Position numbers and translations under genes: made by a program. The notes beneath the pieces were generated by a model. The model searched no databases, had not been told where the DNA came from, and worked only from the letters and a program-made list of their open reading frames with translations. DNA of 64,000 bases, taken from Bacteroidales bacterium (GTDB lineage: Bacteria > Bacteroidota > Bacteroidia > Bacteroidales > UBA932). Shown here one piece after another: positions 54,109 to 62,845 of this stretch. Location of the stretch: the NCBI GenBank assembly GCA_021371955.1, contig JAJFVD010000006.1, forward strand, positions 62,001 to 126,000, in the 5' to 3' direction. Position 1 is the first letter of the stretch; every line of letters starts with the position of its first letter.

Positions 54109-55707
54109 TTACTTAGCCCACCAAAGTTTAGTATTGTATTTGTCACCACCTATACTGGTAGCAGCAGCTTCAACATTAGCTTTGTTAAGAGTATACTCGT
54201 TTGAATCATAAAGCAGACGAGGAACGATGTCTGTACCGGTAGGATTAGATGCTACGAAAGCAATTGTACCGTTTGTAAGTTCGCCCGGTTTAACAATTGA
54301 TTTAGGGAATCCTGTTCTGCGGTATTCACTCCATGCTTCAAATCCCTGAGTAAACAAGTGCATATACTTTTGAGTAAGTACAATTTCTTGTTTACCTGCG
54401 GTAGTAGCGGCATCGAATTTAGCAAGAACACCGGTTATATATGTATCAACTGCAGCATTGTAAGCATCGGCTGTACCATATTCATCAGCGGCTTTAACAC
54501 CCCATTGTTCGAAAGATGCTCTCATGGCAGCTTCAAAAGAAGCCTTATCCCAATCATTCACTTCACATTTCATGAATTCAACAGTTGCATAGTCAATAAA
54601 TACTGACCAGAAGTCTGCCTGAATAATAAGCGGAGAAGGTAATCTGTATAAGCTGATAACTTTAGCTGTATTTGAAGCAACAAATTGTTTTGTGTCTGCA
54701 TCAGACATTCCGTAAGGAACGCCCATTGTTCTTCCAACATTATAGTTAGAAGCTCCGATATAGATTCTAAAACGTGGGTCAACAAGCCCTGCGAAAGGAT
54801 TTGTATAGCCTTTGTCTGTGTCATTAACACCATTTAGCAAACCTACAAATTGTTTAGTAAGAGTAAAGTCATTTCTCTTGCCTACAATAAATCCGTTATA
54901 AAGAGGAGCTTCGTTAGGAGCACCAGGACCGGAGAACTGAATAACCGCGTTATCATCATTGGATTCCATAACACCTTCTGCTATAATAGCTTTAGCAACG
55001 GTTTTCCAGTCAGATTTAACATTCGATTGACGAACAACCAGTCTAAGACGAAGTGAGTTACCAAACTTGATCCATTTATCAATATCACCGCCAAACATTA
55101 CATCACCTTGTGTCCATCCCTTTTGAGCTGTCTTAAGAGCATCAACTGCTGTTTTTGCATCTGCAAGAAGTTTAGGGAAAAGAGTACTTTGTTTGTCATA
55201 TTTTGGCTGGAGAATTGTACCAATTTGTAAAGCTTCGGTATAAGGAACGTCTCCAAATGTTTCTGCAAGCATCTCAACGGCCCAGATTATCATCAGTTTT
55301 GAAGTGGCAATCTGAACTGCATTATCACCATATACCGACATAGCGGCTTTGGTATCAGCATTTGTGTTAAGATTGATGATATCCTGGAAATTCTGGAGAT
55401 TAAAATATGTATTCCTTGAGAATGCATCAGTTGTTCCTTGTCTAAAGATATATCTGTCTTCAGAAGTGTAGTTTCTTTGTGCCCAGTACTGCGCACACAA
55501 AAGAGACTGGCGGCCTGAATTCCAAACATCAAATGTATTATACCCCAATTGTCTTTGAGCATATGTCAAAACATAAGGAGTAGGAACCTTTGTTGTTGAG
55601 TTGGGGCTGTTGTTGATTTCATCAAAGTTTTTGTCACAGCCTGTTAATAAAATAGGCAGTGCCAAAAGAGCATAAAATAGTTTTTTTATTGTATTCATAT
55701 ATAGCAT
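54109..55707 (-). CDS. SusD-like outer-membrane lipoprotein (SusD/RagB superfamily)
   Basis: A 532-residue surface lipoprotein with lipobox LLTGCDK (C24 counted from the chosen ATG). It resembles the SusD-like group with NNSPNSTTKVPTPYVLTYA at the N-terminus and LTQKYMHLFTQGFEAWSEYRRTGFP in the C-terminal third. That group often works with peptide- or amino-acid-type SusC partners, but the substrate is not shown here. It lies 10 bp after its SusC gene. A second ATG three codons in would also suit the signal peptide. Confidence 0.93.
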   Translation of the reverse strand: MLYMNTIKKLFYALLALPILLTGCDKNFDEINNSPNSTTKVPTPYVLTYAQRQLGYNTFDVWNSGRQSLLCAQYWAQRNYTSEDRYIFRQGTTDAFSRNTYFNLQNFQDIINLNTNADTKAAMSVYGDNAVQIATSKLMIIWAVEMLAETFGDVPYTEALQIGTILQPKYDKQSTLFPKLLADAKTAVDALKTAQKGWTQGDVMFGGDIDKWIKFGNSLRLRLVVRQSNVKSDWKTVAKAIIAEGVMESNDDNAVIQFSGPGAPNEAPLYNGFIVGKRNDFTLTKQFVGLLNGVNDTDKGYTNPFAGLVDPRFRIYIGASNYNVGRTMGVPYGMSDADTKQFVASNTAKVISLYRLPSPLIIQADFWSVFIDYATVEFMKCEVNDWDKASFEAAMRASFEQWGVKAADEYGTADAYNAAVDTYITGVLAKFDAATTAGKQEIVLTQKYMHLFTQGFEAWSEYRRTGFPKSIVKPGELTNGTIAFVASNPTGTDIVPRLLYDSNEYTLNKANVEAAATSIGGDKYNTKLWWAK

Positions 55708-55717
55708 CTCCTATTAT

Positions 55718-58700
55718 TTAAAAGTTAAAGCTTAGGCTGAAACCATAAGATCTTGTTGATGGAATATATCCACCCTCAATACCTTGTGCGTTAGATCCGG
55801 CCATTTGTAGATATTCAGGATCAAAATGCTGAGTAGCAGCTCCGAAAATAGCCAGGTTACGGCCAAAAGCAGATACACGCAGTTGTTTGATAGGACCAGT
55901 GAATTTAGAAGGAACGGTATAACCTAAACGAACTTCGCGAAGTTTAATGTAATCTGTACTGAATACGTTACTTTCGTCATTTTGGTCATAGTGATAAACA
56001 CCCCATGATTCTGCATCAAGTGCTGAAGTATTTTTTACAGGAGTAGTTGAAACTGCACCTGTAGCAGTTGTATAGACGAATTTCTTTGTAGCGGCGTCAT
56101 ATTTACCATAGTAACCATCAATTGTAACACCTTTATCACGAATGTCTATACCATCCTGAATTGCTGTTTCTGCAAGCAAACCAGAGTACATACCCCACAT
56201 ATAAGATGTGTAGTACATATGTCCGCCTCTTTGCATATCAATCAGAATACTCATGTCAAATCCTTTAAAGCTGAATGAGTTTGTCAAACCTGCTGTGAAA
56301 TTAGGTGTAGCATTTCCGATAGGTTGTATTGGAGTTGCTGCATAATAACCTGTTGAAGGGTTGATAAGTTTGTTGCCTGCATCGTCATATACAAAGCCGG
56401 TACCATAAATAACCGGATATGAAGAACCTTTGAATGCACCGGATTTAACACGGAACGGAGCGTTTTGCAGGTTCAGGTAATCAAGACCTTCTGCAATGGA
56501 AACAACTTCATTCTTAAGTGTTGATGCGTTAAGCTGGATATCCCATGTGAAATTGGTTGTTTTAACAGGAACAACGTTAAGGGTTAATTCAAAACCACTG
56601 TTGTTCATCTGACCAGAGTTAATATACTTGCTTGTATATCCTGTTGCACCTGAAACCATAACCGGAACGATTTGGTCGTAAGTGTTTTTCTGATAGTAAG
56701 AAGCATCAAAACCAACGCGGTTGTCAAGGAAACGGGCTTCCAGACCAACTTCCCATGATTTTGTTGTTTCCGGTTTAAGGTTAATGTTAGCAAGAGTAGT
56801 AGGCAAATTATAACGAGGATCTGCACCTTTACCAAATGCACCACCTGTAGATGCAGTATAGTAAGATTCGAGGTTATAAGGGTCGGTGTCATTACCAACT
56901 TGTGCCCAGCCACCGCGTAATTTTGCAAAACTCAACCAGTTAAGCTCTTTAAGAGCATCAAGTGATGTAAGAACAAAACTTAAGTTAACTGATGGGTAGA
57001 AATACGAACGGTTGCTTGCAGGAAGAGTGGATGACCAGTCATTTCTTGCTGTGATATCCAGATATACAAACTGATTGTAGTCTAAAGTCACATTACCAAA
57101 AATTGAGTTAATTCTCTTACTTGTTTTTGTATCATAAACCGTTGCTTTAGTAGCAGAGTTCGATAGATTGTAAAGATTTGGAATAAGCAGACCACCAACG
57201 GTGATTCCACCTGTTCTCCAAGACTTTCTGTCTGAACTTGAGCCCCCAACCAAAGCAGAAACTCCCATTTTGTCATTCATAAACCTCTTGTTAAAGTTTG
57301 CAAACAATTCAGTTGTAACCTCAAGAGCTTCACGATTGTCAAGATAGTATTCAGATGTTGCCTGTGAACCAACTGCAAATCTTTCTTCCATTGAAAGGTT
57401 GAAATAATCCAAACCAACACGACCTGTAATTTTGAACCAGTCTGTAAGTTTAAGATTTATACCTGCGTTTCCGTATACACGGTTCCTGCGGTCATTCTGA
57501 TAGTTTTTGTAAGCTGACCAGAATGGGTTGTCGGTATATAAAGGAGTGCCGTCATCCCATGAACTTCTGTTCCATGTGCGCTGACTTCCGTCAGGATTCT
57601 CATAAGATCTCAGGGCTTTATAGTCCAAAGAAGTTTGAGACCACTGCCACATTTTCTGAACAGGGTTTCTGTCGCCGTATCCTGTTTCAGGACGGCCCAG
57701 TGTATTGTTATTTACATAGTTCATTGCAGCCCATCCGTCCAGATATTTATTAAAGACAGAAGTTCCACTGAAACTTACAGTATTTCTTTTCAAATGGCTG
57801 TTTGGAGTAATACCGGTTATATCACTGTTGGTATATGACATCCTGAATGATCCTACTTCACTGCTTTTTGCAAGCTGAATATTGTTTGTGAAGTTTACAC
57901 CACTTTGGAAATAAGTCATATAGTCGTTTTCAGGATAAATCCAAGGTCTTTCAACCAGATAGTTTGCTGTATCCCATGAATCGAAAGCATTCCAGTGGAG
58001 TACTTTAACGCTTGCGTTGTACTTAGGACCCCAGCTTTCGTCTGTTCCATAGTCAACAGTTCTGTAGGTTTTGCCTCCAATAGTAGCTGTAATGAAACCA
58101 TCAAGTGTGCCGGCGCCTGAATAAGCATAACCAGCACCATACTCTTTCTGGAGTTTTGGTACATAGGCTGCTCTGTCAATGGTAACTGATGAGTTTACAC
58201 TCACGCCAAAAGTCTTTTGAGCTGCTTTTGCTTTCTTTGTTGTTACCATAACAACACCGTTAGCTGCTCTTGAACCATAAAGTGCGGTTGCGGAAGCACC
58301 TTTAAGTACGGACATTGATTCAATATCGTCCGGGTTAAGGTCTCCGGCAAGGTTACCCATGTCATATCCGCCACCACCGGTAGCACCATATGAGAAGTCG
58401 GCGTTGCTGATTGGAATACCGTCAACAACAAACAACGGCTGGTTGTTACCTGTGAGAGAGGTGTTACCGCGAACATTGATCTTGGCACCACCACCCATTT
58501 GACCTGAAGCGGCAGAAATCTGAACACCTGCAACACGGCCTGAGAGGGCAGAAACAACGTTTGATGTACGAACTTTTTGAAGTTCATCTCCTTTTACATC
58601 TTGAACGGCATAACCCAAAGCTTTCTTTTCACGAGAAATACCAAGGGCAGTTACAACAAGCTCGTCAATCCGAATGGCGTCTTCTTCAAGAACCATTTCT

Positions 58701-58993
58701 ACGTAAGCTCTTCCATTAAGAGCTACCTCGATTGTTTTGTAACCGATTGAGCTAACGATTAGAGCGCCGTTGCTCGGAACGTTATTTAAGGTAAAGGTAC
58801 CGTTTTCAGCAGTGTTAGTTGCTGTGGTTGTTCCTTTAAGAACAACGGTAACAAAACCTAAGGGCTGTCCATTTACATCTATTACCTTACCGGTAACGCG
58901 TACCTGTGCCCATGAATACACTCCTACAGTGAGGAGCAGCAGAGTTAAAGCAAATAGCTTGCTCACCCCTTTTAAATGCTCTTTTACATTCAT
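55718..58993 (-). CDS. SusC/RagA-family TonB-linked outer-membrane protein
   Basis: A 1091-residue TonB-dependent transporter: signal peptide (1-30, ending SWAQ), carboxypeptidase-regulatory-like domain (about 32-112), the SusC segment LVVTALGISREKKALGYAVQ, the plug (GNNQPLFVVDGIPI, VLKGASATALYGSRAANGV) and a long barrel ending in SLSFNF. With its SusD partner it imports an unknown substrate. An AraC-type membrane regulator is encoded upstream on the same strand and is the likely controller. Confidence 0.96.
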   Translation of the reverse strand: MNVKEHLKGVSKLFALTLLLLTVGVYSWAQVRVTGKVIDVNGQPLGFVTVVLKGTTTATNTAENGTFTLNNVPSNGALIVSSIGYKTIEVALNGRAYVEMVLEEDAIRIDELVVTALGISREKKALGYAVQDVKGDELQKVRTSNVVSALSGRVAGVQISAASGQMGGGAKINVRGNTSLTGNNQPLFVVDGIPISNADFSYGATGGGGYDMGNLAGDLNPDDIESMSVLKGASATALYGSRAANGVVMVTTKKAKAAQKTFGVSVNSSVTIDRAAYVPKLQKEYGAGYAYSGAGTLDGFITATIGGKTYRTVDYGTDESWGPKYNASVKVLHWNAFDSWDTANYLVERPWIYPENDYMTYFQSGVNFTNNIQLAKSSEVGSFRMSYTNSDITGITPNSHLKRNTVSFSGTSVFNKYLDGWAAMNYVNNNTLGRPETGYGDRNPVQKMWQWSQTSLDYKALRSYENPDGSQRTWNRSSWDDGTPLYTDNPFWSAYKNYQNDRRNRVYGNAGINLKLTDWFKITGRVGLDYFNLSMEERFAVGSQATSEYYLDNREALEVTTELFANFNKRFMNDKMGVSALVGGSSSDRKSWRTGGITVGGLLIPNLYNLSNSATKATVYDTKTSKRINSIFGNVTLDYNQFVYLDITARNDWSSTLPASNRSYFYPSVNLSFVLTSLDALKELNWLSFAKLRGGWAQVGNDTDPYNLESYYTASTGGAFGKGADPRYNLPTTLANINLKPETTKSWEVGLEARFLDNRVGFDASYYQKNTYDQIVPVMVSGATGYTSKYINSGQMNNSGFELTLNVVPVKTTNFTWDIQLNASTLKNEVVSIAEGLDYLNLQNAPFRVKSGAFKGSSYPVIYGTGFVYDDAGNKLINPSTGYYAATPIQPIGNATPNFTAGLTNSFSFKGFDMSILIDMQRGGHMYYTSYMWGMYSGLLAETAIQDGIDIRDKGVTIDGYYGKYDAATKKFVYTTATGAVSTTPVKNTSALDAESWGVYHYDQNDESNVFSTDYIKLREVRLGYTVPSKFTGPIKQLRVSAFGRNLAIFGAATQHFDPEYLQMAGSNAQGIEGGYIPSTRSYGFSLSFNF

Positions 58994-59027
58994 AAAACAG
59001 TTTTTAGTTTAGTTTGAAATTTAGGTG

Positions 59028-59047
59028 ACCTTATTTTGACATAAGGT
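59028..59047. repeat. Inverted repeat in the susC-2 leader
   Basis: ACCTTAT (59028-59034) and ATAAGGT (59041-59047) are perfect inverted arms with a 6-base spacer. They lie between the putative promoter and the susC start. It may be an operator for the AraC-type regulator or a small leader hairpin. Confidence 0.4.
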
Positions 59048-59051
59048 GAGA

Positions 59052-59081
59052 CAAATTTAAGAAAATAATTTTCATATCAAA
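59052..59081 (-). promoter_or_regulatory. Putative promoter of the susC-2 operon
   Basis: Read on the minus strand, TTTG (59078-59081), 18 bases, then TAAATTTG (59052-59059), an exact -7 element. The spacer is one base short of the usual range. The leader would be about 50 bases long. Confidence 0.5.
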
Positions 59082-59252
59082 GTAATTTGAATGAAAGTTA
59101 TATGCATTATAAGTAAATATTTAGCATAAAAATTTGCATTTCTTATTATATATTATAAGGCTGAGACATCATTTTAGTTTTGATATCATACTTTTTTTCA
59201 CAGATGATAATTGATAAGAAATTCGGTATAAAAATCCGAAAAAAAGTGAAAC

Positions 59253-60416
59253 TTACTGATTTTCACGCATAGTTTTTCTATACTGACCGGGAGTCTGACC
59301 CGTTGCTTTTTTAAATGCACGGAGCAAAGAGTTAACAGATGCAAAGCCAGACTCTTCTGCAATAAAATCAAGTACATAGAGATTATTTTCCTGAAGCAGT
59401 TTTTTTGCGTAAACAACTCTGTAGCTATTTATTAAATCGGAAAATGTTGTTCCGAAATCCAGATTCACAATATTTGAAATATAAGATCTGTTCGTGTTGA
59501 GTTCAGAAGACACATCCGTGATTCTTAAATCGGTTTTACGGTAGAATTCTCTTTCTGTCAAAAGTATTATAAGGTCTCTCTTTATTTTATCTCTGGTTTT
59601 CTCTTGTACAGAAAGGCAGCTCTCTTTGGGAATAACTTTAAACATCATATCTTTCCTGAAGTCGCGGATGGAATGTGTCTGTTTAAATCCAAGAAAACCT
59701 ATAGAAAACAGCATTATACTAAAAACAAAAGACGGTATAGCCAGGAGTGCGGCAGATTCTGCGAAATAAGCTCTCCCGATTATTCCGGATATAATGGCAA
59801 AAATTCCTGTCAGTATCATTATTATAGTCATCAACCTGACCCATGTTAAATTTTTGCCCTCGGTGGACGAGTAAAATTCTTCAATGCTCCTGTTGTATTC
59901 GGAAATATATTTCCTGCTGTAGTAGATAAATGGGACGACCTGGATAAGAAAGGTGACTCTCCCGGCCTTGTATATAATTTCACCGGCCTTTCCCATCGGG
60001 GAGAAGATGAAATCTACTTTTCCCTTGTATATAACCTTATGGGCCAGTTCTCTCAGTTCCTGCTCATCCAGCAAAGAATAAATGATTGCAAGGCATGCTC
60101 CGAAAAAAAATGCGGGAAGCAGGGTCCACAATACAACCGGATTAAAGACTATATCTTTTGAAAGAAGGCGGATGTAAATATAAAAAAGAGGAAAAACCGA
60201 CAAAGAGGACAAAGTGTATAATGGGTCTATTATAGTGTAAAATTGCTCACTTGACGAAAAAAAAACGATATGGGAAAAATAGAGAATGGTAGAAACGGAC
60301 ATGAAAACTCCCAGCGCAGTCTTTGCTTTGTCACTCTTTCCTGCATCCACCAGCAAAGCCACTGCCCAAAAGAAGCAGACAAACATAGGCATATACAGAA
60401 TTATGACTTCAGGCAT
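59253..60416 (-). CDS. Membrane-bound AraC-family transcriptional regulator
   Basis: A 387-residue protein. The first 245 residues hold about seven hydrophobic helices. The C-terminal 110 residues are an AraC-type double helix-turn-helix (LNTNRSYISNIVN, VLDFIAEESGFASVNSLLRAFKKATG, ending TPGQYRK). This architecture suggests a sensor in the inner membrane that binds DNA directly. It lies 260 bp upstream of susC-2 on the same strand, with a promoter for susC between, and so probably regulates that operon. It is divergent from the SIMPL gene with a 50-bp shared promoter region. Confidence 0.9.
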   Translation of the reverse strand: MPEVIILYMPMFVCFFWAVALLVDAGKSDKAKTALGVFMSVSTILYFSHIVFFSSSEQFYTIIDPLYTLSSLSVFPLFYIYIRLLSKDIVFNPVVLWTLLPAFFFGACLAIIYSLLDEQELRELAHKVIYKGKVDFIFSPMGKAGEIIYKAGRVTFLIQVVPFIYYSRKYISEYNRSIEEFYSSTEGKNLTWVRLMTIIMILTGIFAIISGIIGRAYFAESAALLAIPSFVFSIMLFSIGFLGFKQTHSIRDFRKDMMFKVIPKESCLSVQEKTRDKIKRDLIILLTEREFYRKTDLRITDVSSELNTNRSYISNIVNLDFGTTFSDLINSYRVVYAKKLLQENNLYVLDFIAEESGFASVNSLLRAFKKATGQTPGQYRKTMRENQ

Positions 60417-60424
60417 TATAATTG

Positions 60425-60447
60425 TATATTTGTCAATACCAAAGATA
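60425..60447. promoter_or_regulatory. Facing -7 elements of the AraC-type and SIMPL genes
   Basis: TATATTTG (60425-60432, plus strand) and TATCTTTG read on the minus strand (60440-60447) are both exact TAnnTTTG matches. They are 7 bp apart and face each other, so the two promoters overlap. The -33 elements are poor and lie within the opposite coding starts. Confidence 0.45.
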
Positions 60448-60466
60448 AAAATTTTTACAATTTATT

Positions 60467-61162
60467 ATGAAAAGAATTACATTACTCATTACGGCTCTGT
60501 TCTTCTTTCTGACCGGAATGGCACAGGAAAAGAATTTCATTGACTGCAACTATATTGAGATTACAGGACGTGCACAAACTGAGGTGGCTCCCGATGAAAT
60601 TTATCTTAACATAACAATTAGCGAGAAAGAAAACAAAGGAAAGGTATCTCTCGAAAAACAGGAAAAGGAGATGTTTAAGAAGCTCACCTCACTTAATATT
60701 GATTTGGAAAAGAACATGACAGTCCTGGACATGAATAGTTTTTACGAAAAATATATTCTCAAAAAAGACAAGATACTTATTACTAAATCCTATATTTTAA
60801 AAGTAGGTTCGGCAGATATGACTGCAAAAGTTTTTGCTGCACTGGAAGAGGTAGGAATCTCTGATGTAAATATTGCGAAAACCGCTTTGAGCAATGTTGA
60901 TAAAGTTCGCGACGGAGTAATGGAAAAGGCAGCTGTCAATGCAAAAGACAAAGCAGTATTGCTGGCAAATGCATTGGGCAGGAAGGTGGGAAAAGCAATT
61001 TTCATTCAAAACTACGACAACTATTCGATGCAGGTAAGAGGTGTACAGCCTATGACAAAAATGTCAATGGCCGAAAGTGCCGATAGCTTTATTTCTCCTG
61101 TACTTGAATTTGAAAAGATTCGGTTTGAGCACACAGTATTGGTGCGGTTCGAGCTTGAGTAA
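60467..61162 (+). CDS. SIMPL-domain (DUF541) exported protein
   Basis: A 231-residue protein with signal peptide (about 1-20, ending GMAQ) and a SIMPL domain (IEITGRAQTEVAPDEIYLNI through KDKAVLLANALGRKVGKAI). SIMPL proteins are periplasmic or surface proteins of poorly known role, reported in oxidative-stress and immune-signalling contexts. Length matches the family. It is divergent from the AraC-type gene. A 13-base direct repeat CTTGAGTAATATA straddles the stop codon and is probably incidental. Confidence 0.88.
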   Translation: MKRITLLITALFFFLTGMAQEKNFIDCNYIEITGRAQTEVAPDEIYLNITISEKENKGKVSLEKQEKEMFKKLTSLNIDLEKNMTVLDMNSFYEKYILKKDKILITKSYILKVGSADMTAKVFAALEEVGISDVNIAKTALSNVDKVRDGVMEKAAVNAKDKAVLLANALGRKVGKAIFIQNYDNYSMQVRGVQPMTKMSMAESADSFISPVLEFEKIRFEHTVLVRFELE

Positions 61163-61186
61163 TATACTTGAGTAATATAAAAAAGA

Positions 61187-61227
61187 AGGCAGGCATAGAA
61201 ACTAACCCCCAATCTATATGCCTGCCT
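61187..61227. terminator. Hairpin after the SIMPL gene
   Basis: Perfect 11-bp arms AGGCAGGCATA (61187-61197) and TATGCCTGCCT (61217-61227) around a 19-base loop. The T tract is on the minus-strand side, so plus-strand termination would be weaker. Its position after SIMPL still makes a terminator the likeliest reading. Confidence 0.6.
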
Positions 61228-61395
61228 CAAATGTGACTTTTTCAACCACTTTTGTTATACAAATATATAAATAGATTTTATAAAAAGTAATAATTTTCGA
61301 TTTATTTAAAAAAAATTATAACATTTTTTGCCATATCTGTTACTAATAGTAATCAAATCAGCAAGATTTCAACACCTCATAACTTAGAATAATAA

Positions 61396-62718
61396 TTGCA
61401 CATCAATCCCTACAAAAATAATCTTAATATTGCCCTGCCAATTATATTATCCCTGGCAGGGCAATCTGTTGTTCAAATGGTGGACAGTATAATGGTGGGC
61501 CGGTTTGGTGCTGCACCTCTTGCTGCGGTTTCTTTTGCCGGAGCAATAATTATGAATATAATGGTTTTTGGAATAGGCCTTTCAATAAGCCTCACTCCTG
61601 TTGCAGGACAGTTTTGGGCAAGAGGTGAATACAGGATTGTCGCCGGATATTTTCAGAACTCAATAATTGTCAATCTCATTTCTTCTGTATTACTTGTCAT
61701 GATTCTAATTGCCATTATACCTCTCCTTGGTTTAATGGGACAGCCTCCCGAGGTTGTTGCGCTCTCTTATAACTATTATATTCTGGTTAGTGTATCTGTA
61801 ATTCCCATGATGCTTTTTCTCACGTCTAAACAGTTTATGGAGGGAATCGGAAATACAAAAATCGCAATGTATATAACCATCATTGCAAATCTGGTAAATA
61901 TTATCCTGAACTATATTCTCATATATGGAAAGCTGGGGGCACCACAAATGGGAGCAACCGGTGCCGGAATTGCAACTCTCATTTCCAGGCTGATAATGCC
62001 GGTTATTTTTGCAGCAATATTGCTTAAAAATATCCGATACAGAAGATTTTTAAACATGTTCGACAAAAAACTCTTTTCTTTTAAGAAACAGCTTGAACTA
62101 ATTAAAATAGGCGTTCCAATTTCCGGACAAATGGCCGTTGAGTTCTTTTCCTTAAGTTTTATAACGGTTATGATGGGATGGATAGGCACAAATGCACTTG
62201 CCGCAAACCAGATTGCCCTTACCATGATAAACTTCACATTTATGATTTCGAATGGAATAGCAGGTGCATCAACAATCCTTGTAAGCCATGCAATTGGCAT
62301 GAGAGACACAAAAACTGCGAGAAAAAATGGTTTTGCAGGGATGCATATATCTCTTGTATTCATGGGCTTTTTCGCATTAATTTTCATGTTTTTCGGAGAG
62401 GAAATTTCATCGGTGTTTACATCCGACACGGATGTAATAAAAATTGCAGGAAAAATATTTATTGTAGTGGCTTTATTCGAATTATTTGACGGATTACAGG
62501 TTACTGCACTAGGAGCTCTGCGGGGGCTAACAGATGTAAAAAGGCCCATGTTCATTGCTGTTTTTTCATATTTATTTGTCTCTTTGCCTGTCGCATATGT
62601 TTTTGGGTTCGTTTTCAATTTGGGAGAGGCCGGGCTTATGTCAGGATTTGCCTTTGGTTTACTCGCGGCATCTGTATTGTTTATAATTCGATTCAATTAC
62701 AAGACGCGCAGCATATAA
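61396..62718 (+). CDS. MATE-family multidrug/cation antiporter
   Basis: A 440-residue inner-membrane transporter with 12 helices in two MatE repeats. It shows QSVVQMVDSIMVGRFG at the start and GIPISGQMAVEF-like sequence at the second repeat (GVPISGQMAVEF). Members export drugs or metabolites against Na+ or H+. The start is TTG at 61396-61398. Two in-frame TAA codons stand directly before it, and the next ATG is about 28 residues in, which would remove half of the first helix. No regulator is adjacent. Confidence 0.92.
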   Translation: MHINPYKNNLNIALPIILSLAGQSVVQMVDSIMVGRFGAAPLAAVSFAGAIIMNIMVFGIGLSISLTPVAGQFWARGEYRIVAGYFQNSIIVNLISSVLLVMILIAIIPLLGLMGQPPEVVALSYNYYILVSVSVIPMMLFLTSKQFMEGIGNTKIAMYITIIANLVNIILNYILIYGKLGAPQMGATGAGIATLISRLIMPVIFAAILLKNIRYRRFLNMFDKKLFSFKKQLELIKIGVPISGQMAVEFFSLSFITVMMGWIGTNALAANQIALTMINFTFMISNGIAGASTILVSHAIGMRDTKTARKNGFAGMHISLVFMGFFALIFMFFGEEISSVFTSDTDVIKIAGKIFIVVALFELFDGLQVTALGALRGLTDVKRPMFIAVFSYLFVSLPVAYVFGFVFNLGEAGLMSGFAFGLLAASVLFIIRFNYKTRSI

Positions 62719-62845
62719 AATTTTGCTGCCATTTTATCTTTTTCTATTTTTGGACTATGAAACGAGCATATTCAATAAGCGCAAACTTGCATGAAAATAA
62801 TACATGCGAGTTCCATCCGACCATTAAAATCAAAATTATTTACGG

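Noticed and set aside
61153..61180. Tandem 13-base direct repeat at the end of the SIMPL gene as a regulatory element
   Set aside because: Only two AT-rich copies around a stop codon; most simply a small local duplication.
62784..62812. Hairpin before the serine hydrolase gene as a terminator or riboswitch
   Set aside because: A 10-bp stem with a wobble pair, no T tract, and no known riboswitch pattern.
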